NCBI GenBank assembly: GCA_013398175.1
Contig: VZRZ01005482.1
Span: 1,849,193 to 1,913,192, forward strand
Reading direction: 5' to 3'
Source of the DNA: Climacteris rufus
Lineage: Eukaryota; Chordata; Aves; Passeriformes; Climacteridae
DNA length: 64,000 nt
Positions 1-11,000 of this stretch are shown piece by piece. Position numbers and translations under genes: made by a program. A model generated the notes under the pieces. It saw nothing but the letters and a program-made list of their open reading frames with translations, did no database searches and was not told where the DNA came from. Every line of letters starts with the position of its first letter. Within the stretch, counting starts at the first letter, position 1.

Positions 1-2771
1 AAATTGTGAAGGACCTGAAATAAGGTGTAAGGAACTTTTGTAAATGAGACAAAAAAATCTTTAATGGTTAATAGGATGAACGGGAAAGTATTTTTGAAAG
101 AACTCTATTTTGCTGGAGACTATTTAAGTACTATCTTTGTCTAAACAAACAAGGTAATTTTTTTGTAAAGTGAAATGTTCTGCATGCATAATGAACCGTT
201 TACAGTGTATTTAAGAAAGGGAAAGCTGTGCCTTTTTTAGCATCATATCTAATTTACCATCCTACAGTATCTGTTGTAAATAACCACGCTTAACCTTTTC
301 AGTTGTGTTTAAGCCTTTCTCTCTCTATTTTTCTCCCTTTTTGTCTCTCTTGCAAGCATATGTGACTTGAGCACATCTTAAGACTCCTGCTTTGTATATC
401 CGTAGGAAACTACACGTTGTTTGCCACTTTACCAAGGTTTCATTTAACAAGACAAATTATGGTCTCTCTCCAAAGCTTTTCCCAGCTTAATGATCTAGTG
501 AGTTCTTGCCCTCTATTTCCTTTCTCTCTCGGGGGAACGAGGGTGAGCAAGATGTTGAACGATTTTTCTTTTTTTTTTTTTTTATTAAGGTTTCCCAGAT
601 TGTTTGGTTTTGGTTTTTTGTTTTGGGTTTGTTTTTTTTTTTCCTTTGAATACTGGATCTATGAAACATCTTTAAAAGGTCAGATTATGATTTCAGATGG
701 GGGAGAGCGAGGTTATGCTGAAGGGAACATGCAGATCATTACAGTAAGTATATCAAAGAGCTTTGTAGTGGTGAGAGGGATGGATGGTAAGGGATGATAT
801 GGGCAGATAAGCTGAGTAGAATTTTTAGTGATAAATTAAAACCGTATGTAATTTTGTAAGCATTTTTGTAATAATCAGGATACATATGAGAAGACAAATG
901 TTGACACTACAAGTTCAACTCAGTTGGTCTGATTTTGTCTCAAAAATGTTTTCTCTAGAATAAGACTGCAAAGAAAAGAATTTTTGAGGTGATTTTCACT
1001 ATTTCACAATTTATAAGCAAATACAAGATTTTGGAGTAGAATAGAGGACAGGTGAACTTTTCTGAGGCTCAACTGTTGCTACCATATGCTCATGTTTAAA
1101 TAGAATAGTTTTTCAGAGTCCTAATCTGTAGTGTTCTCTCTGGGTGCCACTGGTATTTTTGAGCTATAGTGTGTCCCTTGGCCGGTCAGAATGTAGCATT
1201 TCTTGTCAATGGTGGTCAAATTAAGAATTCTACACCCTTTCTGAACCCAAATTTTGAGATGCACTGTGGTGCACTGAAGACAGTCAGCGCTACTTGTCTT
1301 TTTAAATGACACCTGCCTTATGCAATGGGTAATCTGTAAAGACTGTATTCAGAGAGGTTTTTTATATATAAATATATACATACATATATTATTTGCATTT
1401 TGGAAGTCTAATTCATAGGCAGATCTTTAAATACTGACCTGCACAGCAATATGAAAGCCAAACTTCCAACATGAGATATACAGCATGCAGACTGGTTGTT
1501 TACAGTAAAGACACAGTCATACATCCATCTTTTAATTTACTTTTTTTTTAAGTCTAAAATAGAAGATTTCAAAGCCAGGTTCTGGGTGAATACAGTCTGC
1601 AGCAGCTTTTTATATTAACAAAGTTACTGCCTCCTTTTCTGTCTCAGAGTAACTTTGCTTGACTAAAATAGCAAAGCCATATTCTACACTTCACTGTTAA
1701 ATGCCTGTCCCAGTCCAAATTGTTGTCTGTTTGCTCCTATTTTTGTACCTTATTACTTTTAATCTTGGTTTGGTACAATTCATAATTCACAGAAACTTCA
1801 TATAATTAAACACACTAAATTAGTTTTAAAAAGCAATTTATATCTTTATGCAAAAACGTATGTCTGTCTTTGCAAACAACTGTAAGCAGATTATAATAAA
1901 TCCTTTACTTTAATCACCTGTTGTTTATGAAACCCTTCATTGATTATTATTTTTTTGCTAGAGATCATTGAAGTAATAGATACAATTGGATATAGATGTT
2001 GTAAGAGGCAGTATTCTCTTATCAAGGACACTTAAGCAGAATAGCCATCACTTTTTTTATCTAAACCTGTGTACAGAAAAAAAAAAGAAACCACAAAACC
2101 CAACCCTAGTTTTTAGCTACTGGGAAGTTCGTTATGTTCTTTTGAATTTGTTTAGAATGAAATAGGCATTTGTCTCCTGCAAAATACAAGACAAACTATG
2201 ACAGCTTTTAGAAGTGGGCTTTTGTTCATTGAGCTAAATTATTTTGTTGTAAGAAGGAACAGGGATATGCAGCAAGAGCATTATATACACAGTTAAAATG
2301 TAAAATAGTGTAATGTACTGCAGTGGGTATTTCAGGAATACTACACATCCTGCAACGCAGCAGTTGCATGGAGTAAAATAGAAAAGACTAAAGTTTGCAA
2401 TATCAAAATCTTATTAAAAAGATACTTTACAATCAATAATGCAAAAAGCTAATTCACAGGGTGGTGTTTTTCACTGACTTGTTTAAACATTTATGAAATT
2501 AAAAGATTCTACAGTTAATGCACTTTTAATTGTTTATTAAAGATTTGACTTTTTTTAGAGCAATGTTTTCAGCTGGAGGTCAATGACTTGATAAGATAGA
2601 CAGCAGTTCTGAGGCCAGGAAGCTCAGAGGAATGTTTAAGAATTCTTGGAGTTTAAATAGATTCCTGGATGAAAAATAAAAGCAGCCAGCAGTATGGTGT
2701 AAACAGTAAAATCTATGCATAATGATGCATTTATAATTAGGGGTTTGCTTCTGTATGTTTAAAGCTTTTTA

Positions 2772-2777
2772 AATAAA
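2772..2777 (+). terminator. Candidate polyadenylation signal AATAAA (plus strand)
   Basis: TTTTTAAATAAATAG lies in the T-rich region before 2.9 kb and is followed within about 60-100 nt by T-rich sequence. It would serve a plus-strand transcript entering from the left. Confidence 0.3.
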
Positions 2778-2873
2778 TAGAAAATATTGTTTGGTCTTTA
2801 TGTTAATGTCTGCAAGTACCTATTTTTCTTTTTTTTTCTTTTTTTTTTATAAAAATTGTACAAATATACATGA

Positions 2874-2879
2874 ATTAAA
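2874..2879 (+). terminator. Candidate polyadenylation signal ATTAAA (plus strand)
   Basis: TACATGAATTAAACTGGTTTG follows a long T-run at 2827-2849. It is the last such hexamer before the CR1 fragment, so it is a plausible distal 3' end for the plus-strand transcript. Confidence 0.35.
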
Positions 2880-2981
2880 CTGGTTTGATTGCAAGTATTT
2901 CTTGCATTTTAATCTCAGCTAGCTGCTGGAGCAATGCTATCCATAGAGACAAGCCTTCTGCTCATCTAGAAACAATGTAGA

Positions 2982-3113
2982 ACCAGAGAGTGGGTTGGGT
3001 TGGAAGGAACCTTAAAGATCATCAAGTTCCAATCTCCAGCCATGGGCAGGGACACCTTCCACTAGACCAGGTTGCTCAGAGCCCCGTTTAACCTGGACAT
3101 GAACACTTCAGGA
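2982..3113 (-). mobile_element. CR1 LINE fragment (3' end)
   Basis: The plus strand shows TGGGTTGGGTTGGAAGGAAC, AAAGATCATCAAGTTCCAA, CCATGGGCAGGGACACCTTC and ACCAGGTTGCTCAGAGCCCC. This is the reverse complement of the CR1 tail, so it is a truncated minus-strand copy. It stops near GAACACTTCAGG. It lies just past the last plus-strand poly(A) signals. Confidence 0.92.
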
Positions 3114-6100
3114 TAAAGTAACTTAAAATGCACTATTAACGTCTTTCTTCAGCCAGCTGGAGCGTGGGTTCCACCAGGCTCTGTCATTCCAGGTGCAGTG
3201 GCTCTGGCTGAGGAGCAGCTCCTCCTGCTGTAGAACAGGGAATGCCCAACGCTGAGGAAGGTTCACTTCCCTTGGGTCCCTGTGCTTGACAAGTGATGTG
3301 CTGACACTGTCTGGGCACAAGCTGCATCCCACTGGAAGAAACAAACCTTCAGTAGCCAGACCAGCCTCCCATTTCTGTGAATCTCATGCTGCTGTACCCA
3401 TTGACCAAAGTTAGAATTTCTCTCATGGCAAGAGGGATTCACTATTTTATACACACAAGGTCTCCCCAGTGCCCCTGCCTTCTCAGGGTCAGATCTTTTC
3501 CAGTTGTAATTACAGCAAGATAGCAGGAGTTTTATTTCCCCTTCTAACTATCTTGGTTTGTTCTGGGCACTATCTCAGAAATTCACATCCAGGTTCTACA
3601 CAAAGCCAGGTCTGTGTTTTAAGACCACGATTTAATTGCATTTTGGTCTTTCAATAACAAGTTACATAAACTTTCTATTGCCAGAAAATCCTTGCACCTG
3701 CTTTCTGTTTGCTGAATTATCAGAAGGAAAGAATAATAGGGGATCAGCAGTGTTAAGAAAAATTTCCCATATGTTTACAAGCAGATGTATCTGTCATATT
3801 CTGTTCTAGAAATAAGACGACGCTATCGCTCCTTAAAAACGTAATGAAACTCGTAATCTGACCTGAGGTTGGGACACTCAGGTATCTGCACAGAGTGGGA
3901 GCTCATGAGGAGTACAGCATTACGAAGAAAGGAGTGGAAAAAAACGCCCTTTCATGTCACAGATTTTGCTTCTTAAAACATACCCTGCCATAAGGTTTTT
4001 GAAGTGTTCTTACTTTAATTGTAGATGTTGACAGGATGAAGTTTATTTGGCACTTACCTGTGGCTACTGCAAGGACAGATGAGGGCACACTGTTGGACTC
4101 TGATGTAGAAAATGTCCAAGGCACATTCAGCTTAAAAGGTGAAACTCCAGTGAAGACTTTTAGTGAAACCCAGTTCAGCACTGGTGCATTTACAGCCTAC
4201 ACAAGCCCTCTGTCAGCAACTTTTCTCCTTAAACTGCAAACCAGGTAAGAATTATGAAATGGGTTAAGAGAACAAGGAACAGAGCATTGAGGAAGGCAAG
4301 TTTCTGCCCGAGTCTCTTCTATGACACAATTACAGAGGCTTGGGTAGCAAAAGCTGCAAGCAGTGTAGCAGGAACACTTATTTTCATTACAGGACAAAGA
4401 AATCAGCTAATAAGATTTTTCTTTCCCTCATGATAAAAGACAGCATCAGAAGGAAACCAACCACAAATAACAGCTGGGACAATGTGGAACAACCTGCAGC
4501 AGGCTGAAAACCCCAGGGCTTTTGACCCAGCAGCATGCCAGTGCTGCCAGCCAAGGTGCAGAGCTGCACCCAGGCCAGTGACTAACACAGGCTATAAATT
4601 TCTGCTGAGCCCAGCTAGGCAGGAGTCTCAGCTTTGCCATTAATTATTCAGCACATTTGACCTTAATCCCCAGGCTGAGGGATTCAATCTCTGGCCCCAT
4701 AGCGGTGGCAAGGCCAACACCATTTTGCATAAAAAGCACGATTGGGTTGGGTTTTTTTCCCTAATTCATACTCTAATTTTCAGTCTCAGCTTTTGAAAAC
4801 TGACAAGCCCTTGCCCCTGCCCACAGTAACCAGTGCAGAGCAAGGGAGGGGAACCCAACCTGAGGATTAATTAAGTTGTGCCCACAGCTGTGACTGGAGA
4901 GCAGTTCCACACAAGAGGATGGAGTTAGGCCAGCCCCATGGAGAAGGACCACTCCTCCTGCCAGGCCAAGCAAAGAACCCTTCAACCAGCCTTCTCCAGA
5001 ACAGAGTTCCTGTCCTCCTTCCTGCCTCCACAGTGCATTACTCTGCTCCTCCAAAATCTACCAAGCCATGGATAAGACACACAAGAGGCGTGCCCTAAAG
5101 TCCAGTTTCAGGAAAGCAAGCAATCTCAAAGGTCTGACTTCCTCCGTATGTTTTTTAATTTTTAGCATCTTCTAATCTCCACTCCCAAGCAGTGGGTTCT
5201 GAGGGCAGCCTTTGCAGCCTGCTCAGCAGTGAGGGTGAAGAACGAGATGTGCTGTGGCTACTGGGCTGTACAAGTCTGTACTTGGCTTTAGTGTAACTGG
5301 GCTGATGTGGAAACCCAGATGGTGGGTAGCAGTTCCCACAACTAAATTCCTCAGAGGCAGTGTGGTTAGCCTGAAAGCCAGATCTGATCTGGCTCAGCTC
5401 ACACCACTGCCTTCAGACAACGGCTAGGACGTGAGAAAGTTTGGATTAGTGTTACCTCTGCTCAGTGTATCACTTCTCAGTAGAAAAGTTTTCCTCTTGT
5501 TTGGGTTCTGCATGGCTCCAGAAGTAACAGGAGTCTCAAAACATCTCACCTAAAGGCAAAATAGGGTCACAGGACTGGATGGAATACACACCATTATTCC
5601 TTCTTTATGTATCTGCCTTTTTAAACCAACTCAGTTAACAGGAAAAACCCCCCACCAAAAAGAGCTAGAGCTGAGAAACACATGGAGAATTTTGGAAGAC
5701 AGTGGCCAGAGCAAGATCAAACATGCACTGCAGGTTTAAAACAACAACAAAACAAATGGAAGCAACTTCCAAAGTTTGTAAGCTTCAAGTTATCAGAGCT
5801 TCACCATCTGACAAGCCAGCATACCTAGCTGCCACACCCGCAAGGTTAATACCAAAGATTTACATTCTCCCTGTTCTTTCAACATTTTCTACCAACTGGT
5901 AGCCATGAAAACTGAATTTGGCACACAAATACCATCCTGCCTCCAGCATAAATCTTTAAGGCCACAAATGAGTTGACAGAGCTGTGGGCCCAGGCAATAA
6001 GAGACCCAGCCAGAACAGTGCTTTGCCACGTGAACAAATCTGAGCAAGGAAACCTGCAAACTGTTGCTGTAGTAGTGGTGTGGTATTAATACTGAATCAA

Positions 6101-7059
6101 GGAGCAAATTAAAGAACTTGATCTCCTTCAGTCCAGAAGTCATCTTCAGTGCTTGGGTCACTCAGCCAAGACAAGAACTGCCTAAAAGCTTTATGGCAGG
6201 AAGTCACTGCTCAAATAGCAGGAGAATTCACCAAATGAAACTCCTCCAAGCGATGAGGGTCAGTGCTGGAGAGCTGTCCTGGCTTGGCCCAACATTGTTC
6301 CATCTGGAAATGATTTGTACATACTCCAGTGGTCTGTGCAGTCTGGGCAAAGGAACAAATTAATGGCATGGAGTTAAATCCTCAGGGGTGTGGAAGAGCC
6401 ATCTCAAGGCAGCATTAACCATTAACTGGCTTACTAATCACATTTGTTAGAAAAACTTGCAAGCTAAGTAGAGCTGCAGTAAATAACTCAAAATCCATGG
6501 AGTCCAATTTAACAAATAAGTGAGCCTGTATTAGCATGTCATCCTGTCATATTTTCCTGCATCCTCTTCACTGCCTCTCATACAGTCTTACTTAAAGGAG
6601 AGAAAAATACAAAGATTAGTGATAAGCTGCATGTAATTATTTTTTTTTAAAGCACAAGGTACGTATTTACACACCACAGGATGTCACAAGTTTTTTTCTA
6701 TGACCATAGATAACTTTCTTACTACTTAAATAGTTCTACAAATTTTGAAGCATCAGTAAGACCTTGCAGTTGACAATAATAGAGAAGGAAGGAAGAAAGG
6801 CAAGGTCAACAAGCAGCTAGAAAGACAGACAACAGATAAAATGCAAGATGCCTCCAGGATGCAAAACCATCATAGCCAGAGATTCTCTTTTTCCTTTTGG
6901 CTTGAACCTGCAGAGTTGCCTATTTTAAGTGAGGAAAATTCCCCATCCCTTTTGGAGTCTGCTTGAGGCTGACTGCATAGAGCTGCCAATAATTATTTCA
7001 TGCCACATCTTCCAGAACCAGAGCAAAATATTCTGCAACACAGGAATGACAAATCAAAT
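3114..7059. other. Intergenic region between the two convergent 3' ends
   Basis: No exon with supportable splice sites or homology was found. Short open frames (for example 4036-4248 plus and 4773-5054 minus) look like chance frames in slightly more G+C-rich sequence. No repeat family was recognised between the two CR1 fragments. Confidence 0.6.
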
Positions 7060-7071
7060 AACAAATAACAT

Positions 7072-7077
7072 TTTATT
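7072..7077 (-). terminator. Candidate polyadenylation signal AATAAA for ARHGAP10
   Basis: The minus strand reads GAAATAAAATG here. It is the first canonical hexamer downstream of the stop codon, about 860 nt away, in an A/T-rich setting. Confidence 0.4.
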
Positions 7078-7294
7078 TCATTTACAGTGATATTTTTGAG
7101 TAGCAAAGGAACCATGACATATAGGAGCCTGTAATAAAAGTTCATGTGTCTTGTCTTTATAAAATAAATGAAATCATACACACAACATAAACGAATGTGC
7201 TCTTTGAAGACATTTGAAAAATGTCATGTCTTGATAACTATTATTTTACTTACTGATGTCTGTTCTGCACTGGCTATTCCACTCTGAAATATAA

Positions 7295-7300
7295 TTTAAT
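7295..7300 (-). terminator. Alternative polyadenylation signal ATTAAA for ARHGAP10
   Basis: The minus strand reads ATTAAA about 640 nt after the stop codon, just beyond the CR1 fragment. It is a weaker variant hexamer and would give a shorter 3' UTR if used. Confidence 0.25.
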
Positions 7301-7350
7301 TGTCAGCATGATAGCTTTTTTTATCCATCAGTATCTTCCAAACCTAAATA

Positions 7351-7555
7351 ATCATAGAATGGATTAGGTTGGGAGGGACCTTCAGGATCATCATTTAGTT
7401 CCAACACCCCCAGCCATGGGCAGGAAAAAAAAACCTTCCACCAAACCAGGTTGCTCAGAGCCCATTCAACTTGGCCTTGAACACTTCCAGGGATGGGACA
7501 TCCACAGCTGCTCTGGGGAACCTGTGCCAGGGCCTCACCACCCTCACATTCTGTT
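7351..7555 (-). mobile_element. CR1 LINE fragment (3' end), inside the ARHGAP10 3' UTR
   Basis: The plus strand begins ATCATAGAATGG, then a ggttgggagggacctt block, CCATGGGCAGG, AACCAGGTTGCTCAGAGCCC, and a run of CTTGAACACTTCCAGGGATG. This is the reverse complement of the avian CR1 3' end, so the element is a 5'-truncated copy on the minus strand. It is diverged and carries an inserted A-run near 7425. Confidence 0.9.
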
Positions 7556-7935
7556 AAAAACGTTGCTTATCAAATTATAATCTCCAGGACACTATGTTAA
7601 GCCACAGATCAACCAAATACTTGACTTCAAATGCTACTTTATCTTGCAAACAAAAATCCCACTACTGCTCTTTACAATTGAAAAAAAAGCACCCCACTGA
7701 AAAATTAATCTATCCCTCCATCCCCCTTTCTTGTCCCCCCACCCATTCCAACCCTCAAAGAATCTTTTTCCTGTAATTCATATTTGGCAACACTTAATGT
7801 CTTTATACAGATTAGGATCGTCAATCCATAGTCCAGCTCTTCATTGATTAAAAGCAGTCACAAAAGTAGAGACAAGTGACTAGAACAAAAATCCATGGAT
7901 ACCATGTACACCTTCTTGGCGTTCAATGCACAAAG

Positions 7936-8024
7936 CTATAAAAACTGAACATAATTTTGTGGAATAAGTCCTCTCTTGCCATTTAACGTGCCTTCTAGCC
8001 ATCCTGGCTCTCTGGAAAATTGCA
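7936..8024 (-). CDS. ARHGAP10: ARHGAP10 terminal coding exon: second half of SH3 domain and stop
   Basis: This is the 89-nt coding part of the last exon. The acceptor is a long pyrimidine run ending TTTTGCAG (8026-8025). It reads QFSREPGWLEGTLNGKRGLI and PQNYVQFL, then TAG at 7938-7936. The SH3 landmarks are GW-EG, the conserved Gly-Leu-Ile-Pro, and the terminal NYV motif. The end is VQFL, whereas the human protein ends VKLL in my memory, a small difference at the extreme carboxy terminus. The exon continues into the 3' UTR. Confidence 0.96.
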
Positions 8025-11000
8025 CTGCAAAAGAAAAGGAAAAAAAAATGACTGCAGCTTTTTATGTTTGAATTAGTACTTTTTACCTTTAGCTCCACGA
8101 CACCAGGCAAAGCATCCATGAAAACATCCCATCATCTGCAATGACCAGTTTAAGAATCTGGCTAGGAAAGATAAAGAGGATTATTAACTTCAGTTAAATA
8201 CTTCATAATATACTTCTGCAAAGTGTACATGGTGAAACGGCTTTTAGGTGCAGGAGACTTCATTAAGGAAACAGTTAATGGAGCTTAGGACAGATTTATA
8301 AAATAGAAAATCTGTGCCTTAGGGGGAAAGTCAGAATTTGTAACAAACAGTGGAAAACAATTTCAGTAGGTGGGGCAAAACAAGACCAAAAACCTGTCTT
8401 GAGCAGAGGTGATGAATCTGGAAGCCCAGAGCCACAGAACAACAGCACAGAACCGTACTTGGCATGAAAAGTAAGCATGCAAAGGATTATAGGGGAAATA
8501 GAAATGAGCCAGATGTCACTCCAAGTATCATCTCTTCAGAACAGAGCTGCTATTAAAAGTGACCAGTGGACAAAATCTGAATCATTCTTCTGATTAAATC
8601 CTCTCTCTGAAATTCAAATACATTGTGCAATTCACAAAACACAAAGGAAAGCCTTGAACAGCTCCTTGTGCCATCCTAAGTGTTCACCACTGCTGATCCC
8701 AAAGTTTATGCAAGAGTATGCATGAATCTAAAATAGGAAATATTTCAGCTTGGACTCTCAATGGCCCAGAAGTTACTCTGTGAGCAACAGAACAAATGAA
8801 ATCTGACTTCTATATATATATATTGACCACATTTGACAGGAAGTTAAAAAAGAAGCAGAAGCCTCCTTTCTTTGGAAGACAGACTAAAAAATCCTCAAAT
8901 TCCCTATCAGGTGTCTTGTAAGGATACACTACAGATACCTATTTACCTATGTAACTGTAAAATCCCACACTTTTTAGCAACCTACGACATCCTCTACCGT
9001 ATTAATTTATCCTCACAGTGCTTCTGAGACAGACAGCATTTAGGGAAGATATCAGACAAATGCTGAAACATGCTGCCAGCCATGTCAGTGCTTTATTTAA
9101 AACACATTAACACATTGGGAAATGTGATATTTGTAGCCTTCTACATATCACGGAAATAACAGTTAAGAGGGAGCAACATGTTAAGTCTCACTTCCAAAAG
9201 CATTGTAAGGCTCTAAATTTGAGCACTTAAAAACATACTTTCTCCTAGTTTTTAACTTGGGGCCTATTGTTGTCAGACAGCTGTGCTCAGAAACCACACT
9301 TTAAACAACAATTACAACTCCAAGGAACCCAGAAAACAAAACTGCTTTCAAATGATACTGATGGTTTAGATTCAGCACAAAAGTCTGGGTTTATATTTGC
9401 AGTGAACATGTTAGACAGAAAGCTTCCAAAGGAAAAACGTGCACAGAAAATTACCTTTTAGGATCTGTGTTCACACAGTAACTTACATTACCATTAGTAA
9501 TTAGCAGGCCCTCCTCTCCCTTTGTCATTTCTATTCCACAATTACAGAGTACACATGCATTTGAAACTGCATGGCTGACACCACCACAAACCTCCCCCCA
9601 GAAGCTCCACCACACTGGAGCTGTAATTCTACATTTCCAGCAAATGCACCAGCAGCCAGCCAAACTTCTGCCTGAGGTCTCCCATACCTACAGAGCACAC
9701 ATCTGTATTACAGGAAAAAAACTACAAAAAAATGACAGATTAGGATGAGAAACAACTAGAAAACCTGGAAGTAGGGAATTTCTACCTGTCCTCTGGTGCT
9801 TAACTTCAATTTCCATTAGAAAGAGGATAGATACCACTGTGTCTATAAATCAAAGGCCTGTTCAAAATGAGGGGAGCCCTAATCTGAGGGGATCACAGTG
9901 AAATTAAAAATGTACCTAAAATTCACCCAGGGGAGGAAATGCTCAAACTATGCTGAATCACATCATTTAACACAACAGCAAATTTCCAAAGAAACATTTT
10001 CTAAACAAGTTTTATAAGATAATGATGAACACTATGCAATGCAGCACCTTCAGAGATAGTGGCCCAGCAATTGGATTTGAGTGGCAAATAGTATTTCCAG
10101 CCCAGAAGATGAGATGTAGCTGGGTACAACTGCGCTCCGGGCTTGGGAAATTCAATATTGCACATGTACATTACACAGCTCAGGGCCTCGTTTGTTGACA
10201 GAAGGTTCTTTTAGACTCCAGGAAGACTAAAGAAGGAATTATCACTTGATTACACCTAAGGTCACAATTTCTAAAGATTAAAAAAAAAAAAATACAGCAA
10301 AAATGTAATGCTCAGTGGCTGTAGTGACTGCCACACCAGGTAAGACTTCTCCCCCCACCCCAATCCCCTTATGCAGGAAGGGTTAAGATACCTATGTACC
10401 TCACTGACTGCTTCTGTAGGCAAATGATATTAATGACGATGCCATCCAAATGTGAAGCTGCTTTAAGCTCCAGTGATCCTGTTTTCTTTGCTAATCCATT
10501 TCTGAAGTATAGCACACAACAGCACACATTCATTTAAAATCAAAACCACTTAACCACACAAACCCCATTTTTCTATCATGCACAGCTCTTCTCAAACTCA
10601 AGACACAGCCTGTTTCTGAAAAAATACCCTGCTGAAGAGAAGACATTCTGTAGTGTCCCCTTTCTGTCATTTCTTCTCAGTCAACAACAATTACAGTTCT
10701 TAGCACTTTCTCAGGCCTGCCTCATTTAAAAATACCTCTCTGCAGAAACTACACACTTGGACTTAAAACTACAACTCATTACTAGAGCAATCATGCCACA
10801 GGACTAAGGCTTATGTTGGTGAGGGACAGGAGGGGAAAATATTTGTAGTATAAAAGATACAGAGCAGAGAACTAAACATTAAATATTTTCAGCAAGGTTT
10901 AATAAGTGTATAGCAAGACTAACCACAGATCCACCACTAAGAGCTATCATCTCTTAGGACAATGGAAATAGAAGCCAAGTTGAGAGCTCAGAGAGGGACA

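Larger units (their letters stand above)
1..2900 (+). other. Probable 3' UTR of the convergent neighbour, NR3C2 by synteny
   Basis: This is T-rich, repeat-poor sequence with no supportable coding exon. Poly(A)-type hexamers on the plus strand occur at 1895, 2675, 2772 and 2874, with the densest cluster near the right end, just before a CR1 copy. In mammals the mineralocorticoid receptor gene NR3C2 lies tail-to-tail with ARHGAP10, and it has a long 3' UTR. That would put its 3' end here. No NR3C2 codons are visible, so the assignment rests on gene order and signal placement only. Confidence 0.4.
7060..7935 (-). other. ARHGAP10: Probable ARHGAP10 3' UTR
   Basis: Non-coding sequence follows the TAG stop on the minus strand. 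The first canonical AATAAA on that strand lies at 7077-7072, giving a UTR of roughly 0.87 kb. An ATTAAA variant at 7300-7295 could give a shorter form. The stretch contains a CR1 fragment in the gene's own orientation. The true 3' end is not shown by sequence alone and could lie further left. Confidence 0.5.

Noticed and set aside
417..797. 126-codon plus-strand open frame in the left T-rich region
   Set aside because: The encoded protein is dominated by Phe/Leu from T-runs, resembles no family and has no splice support. It looks like a chance frame within probable 3' UTR.
4036..4248. 70-codon plus-strand frame with a plausible-looking amino-acid mix in the intergenic region
   Set aside because: It lies between the two convergent 3' ends and has no homology I recognise. 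The GT following the frame near 4244 is not supported by a matching downstream exon.
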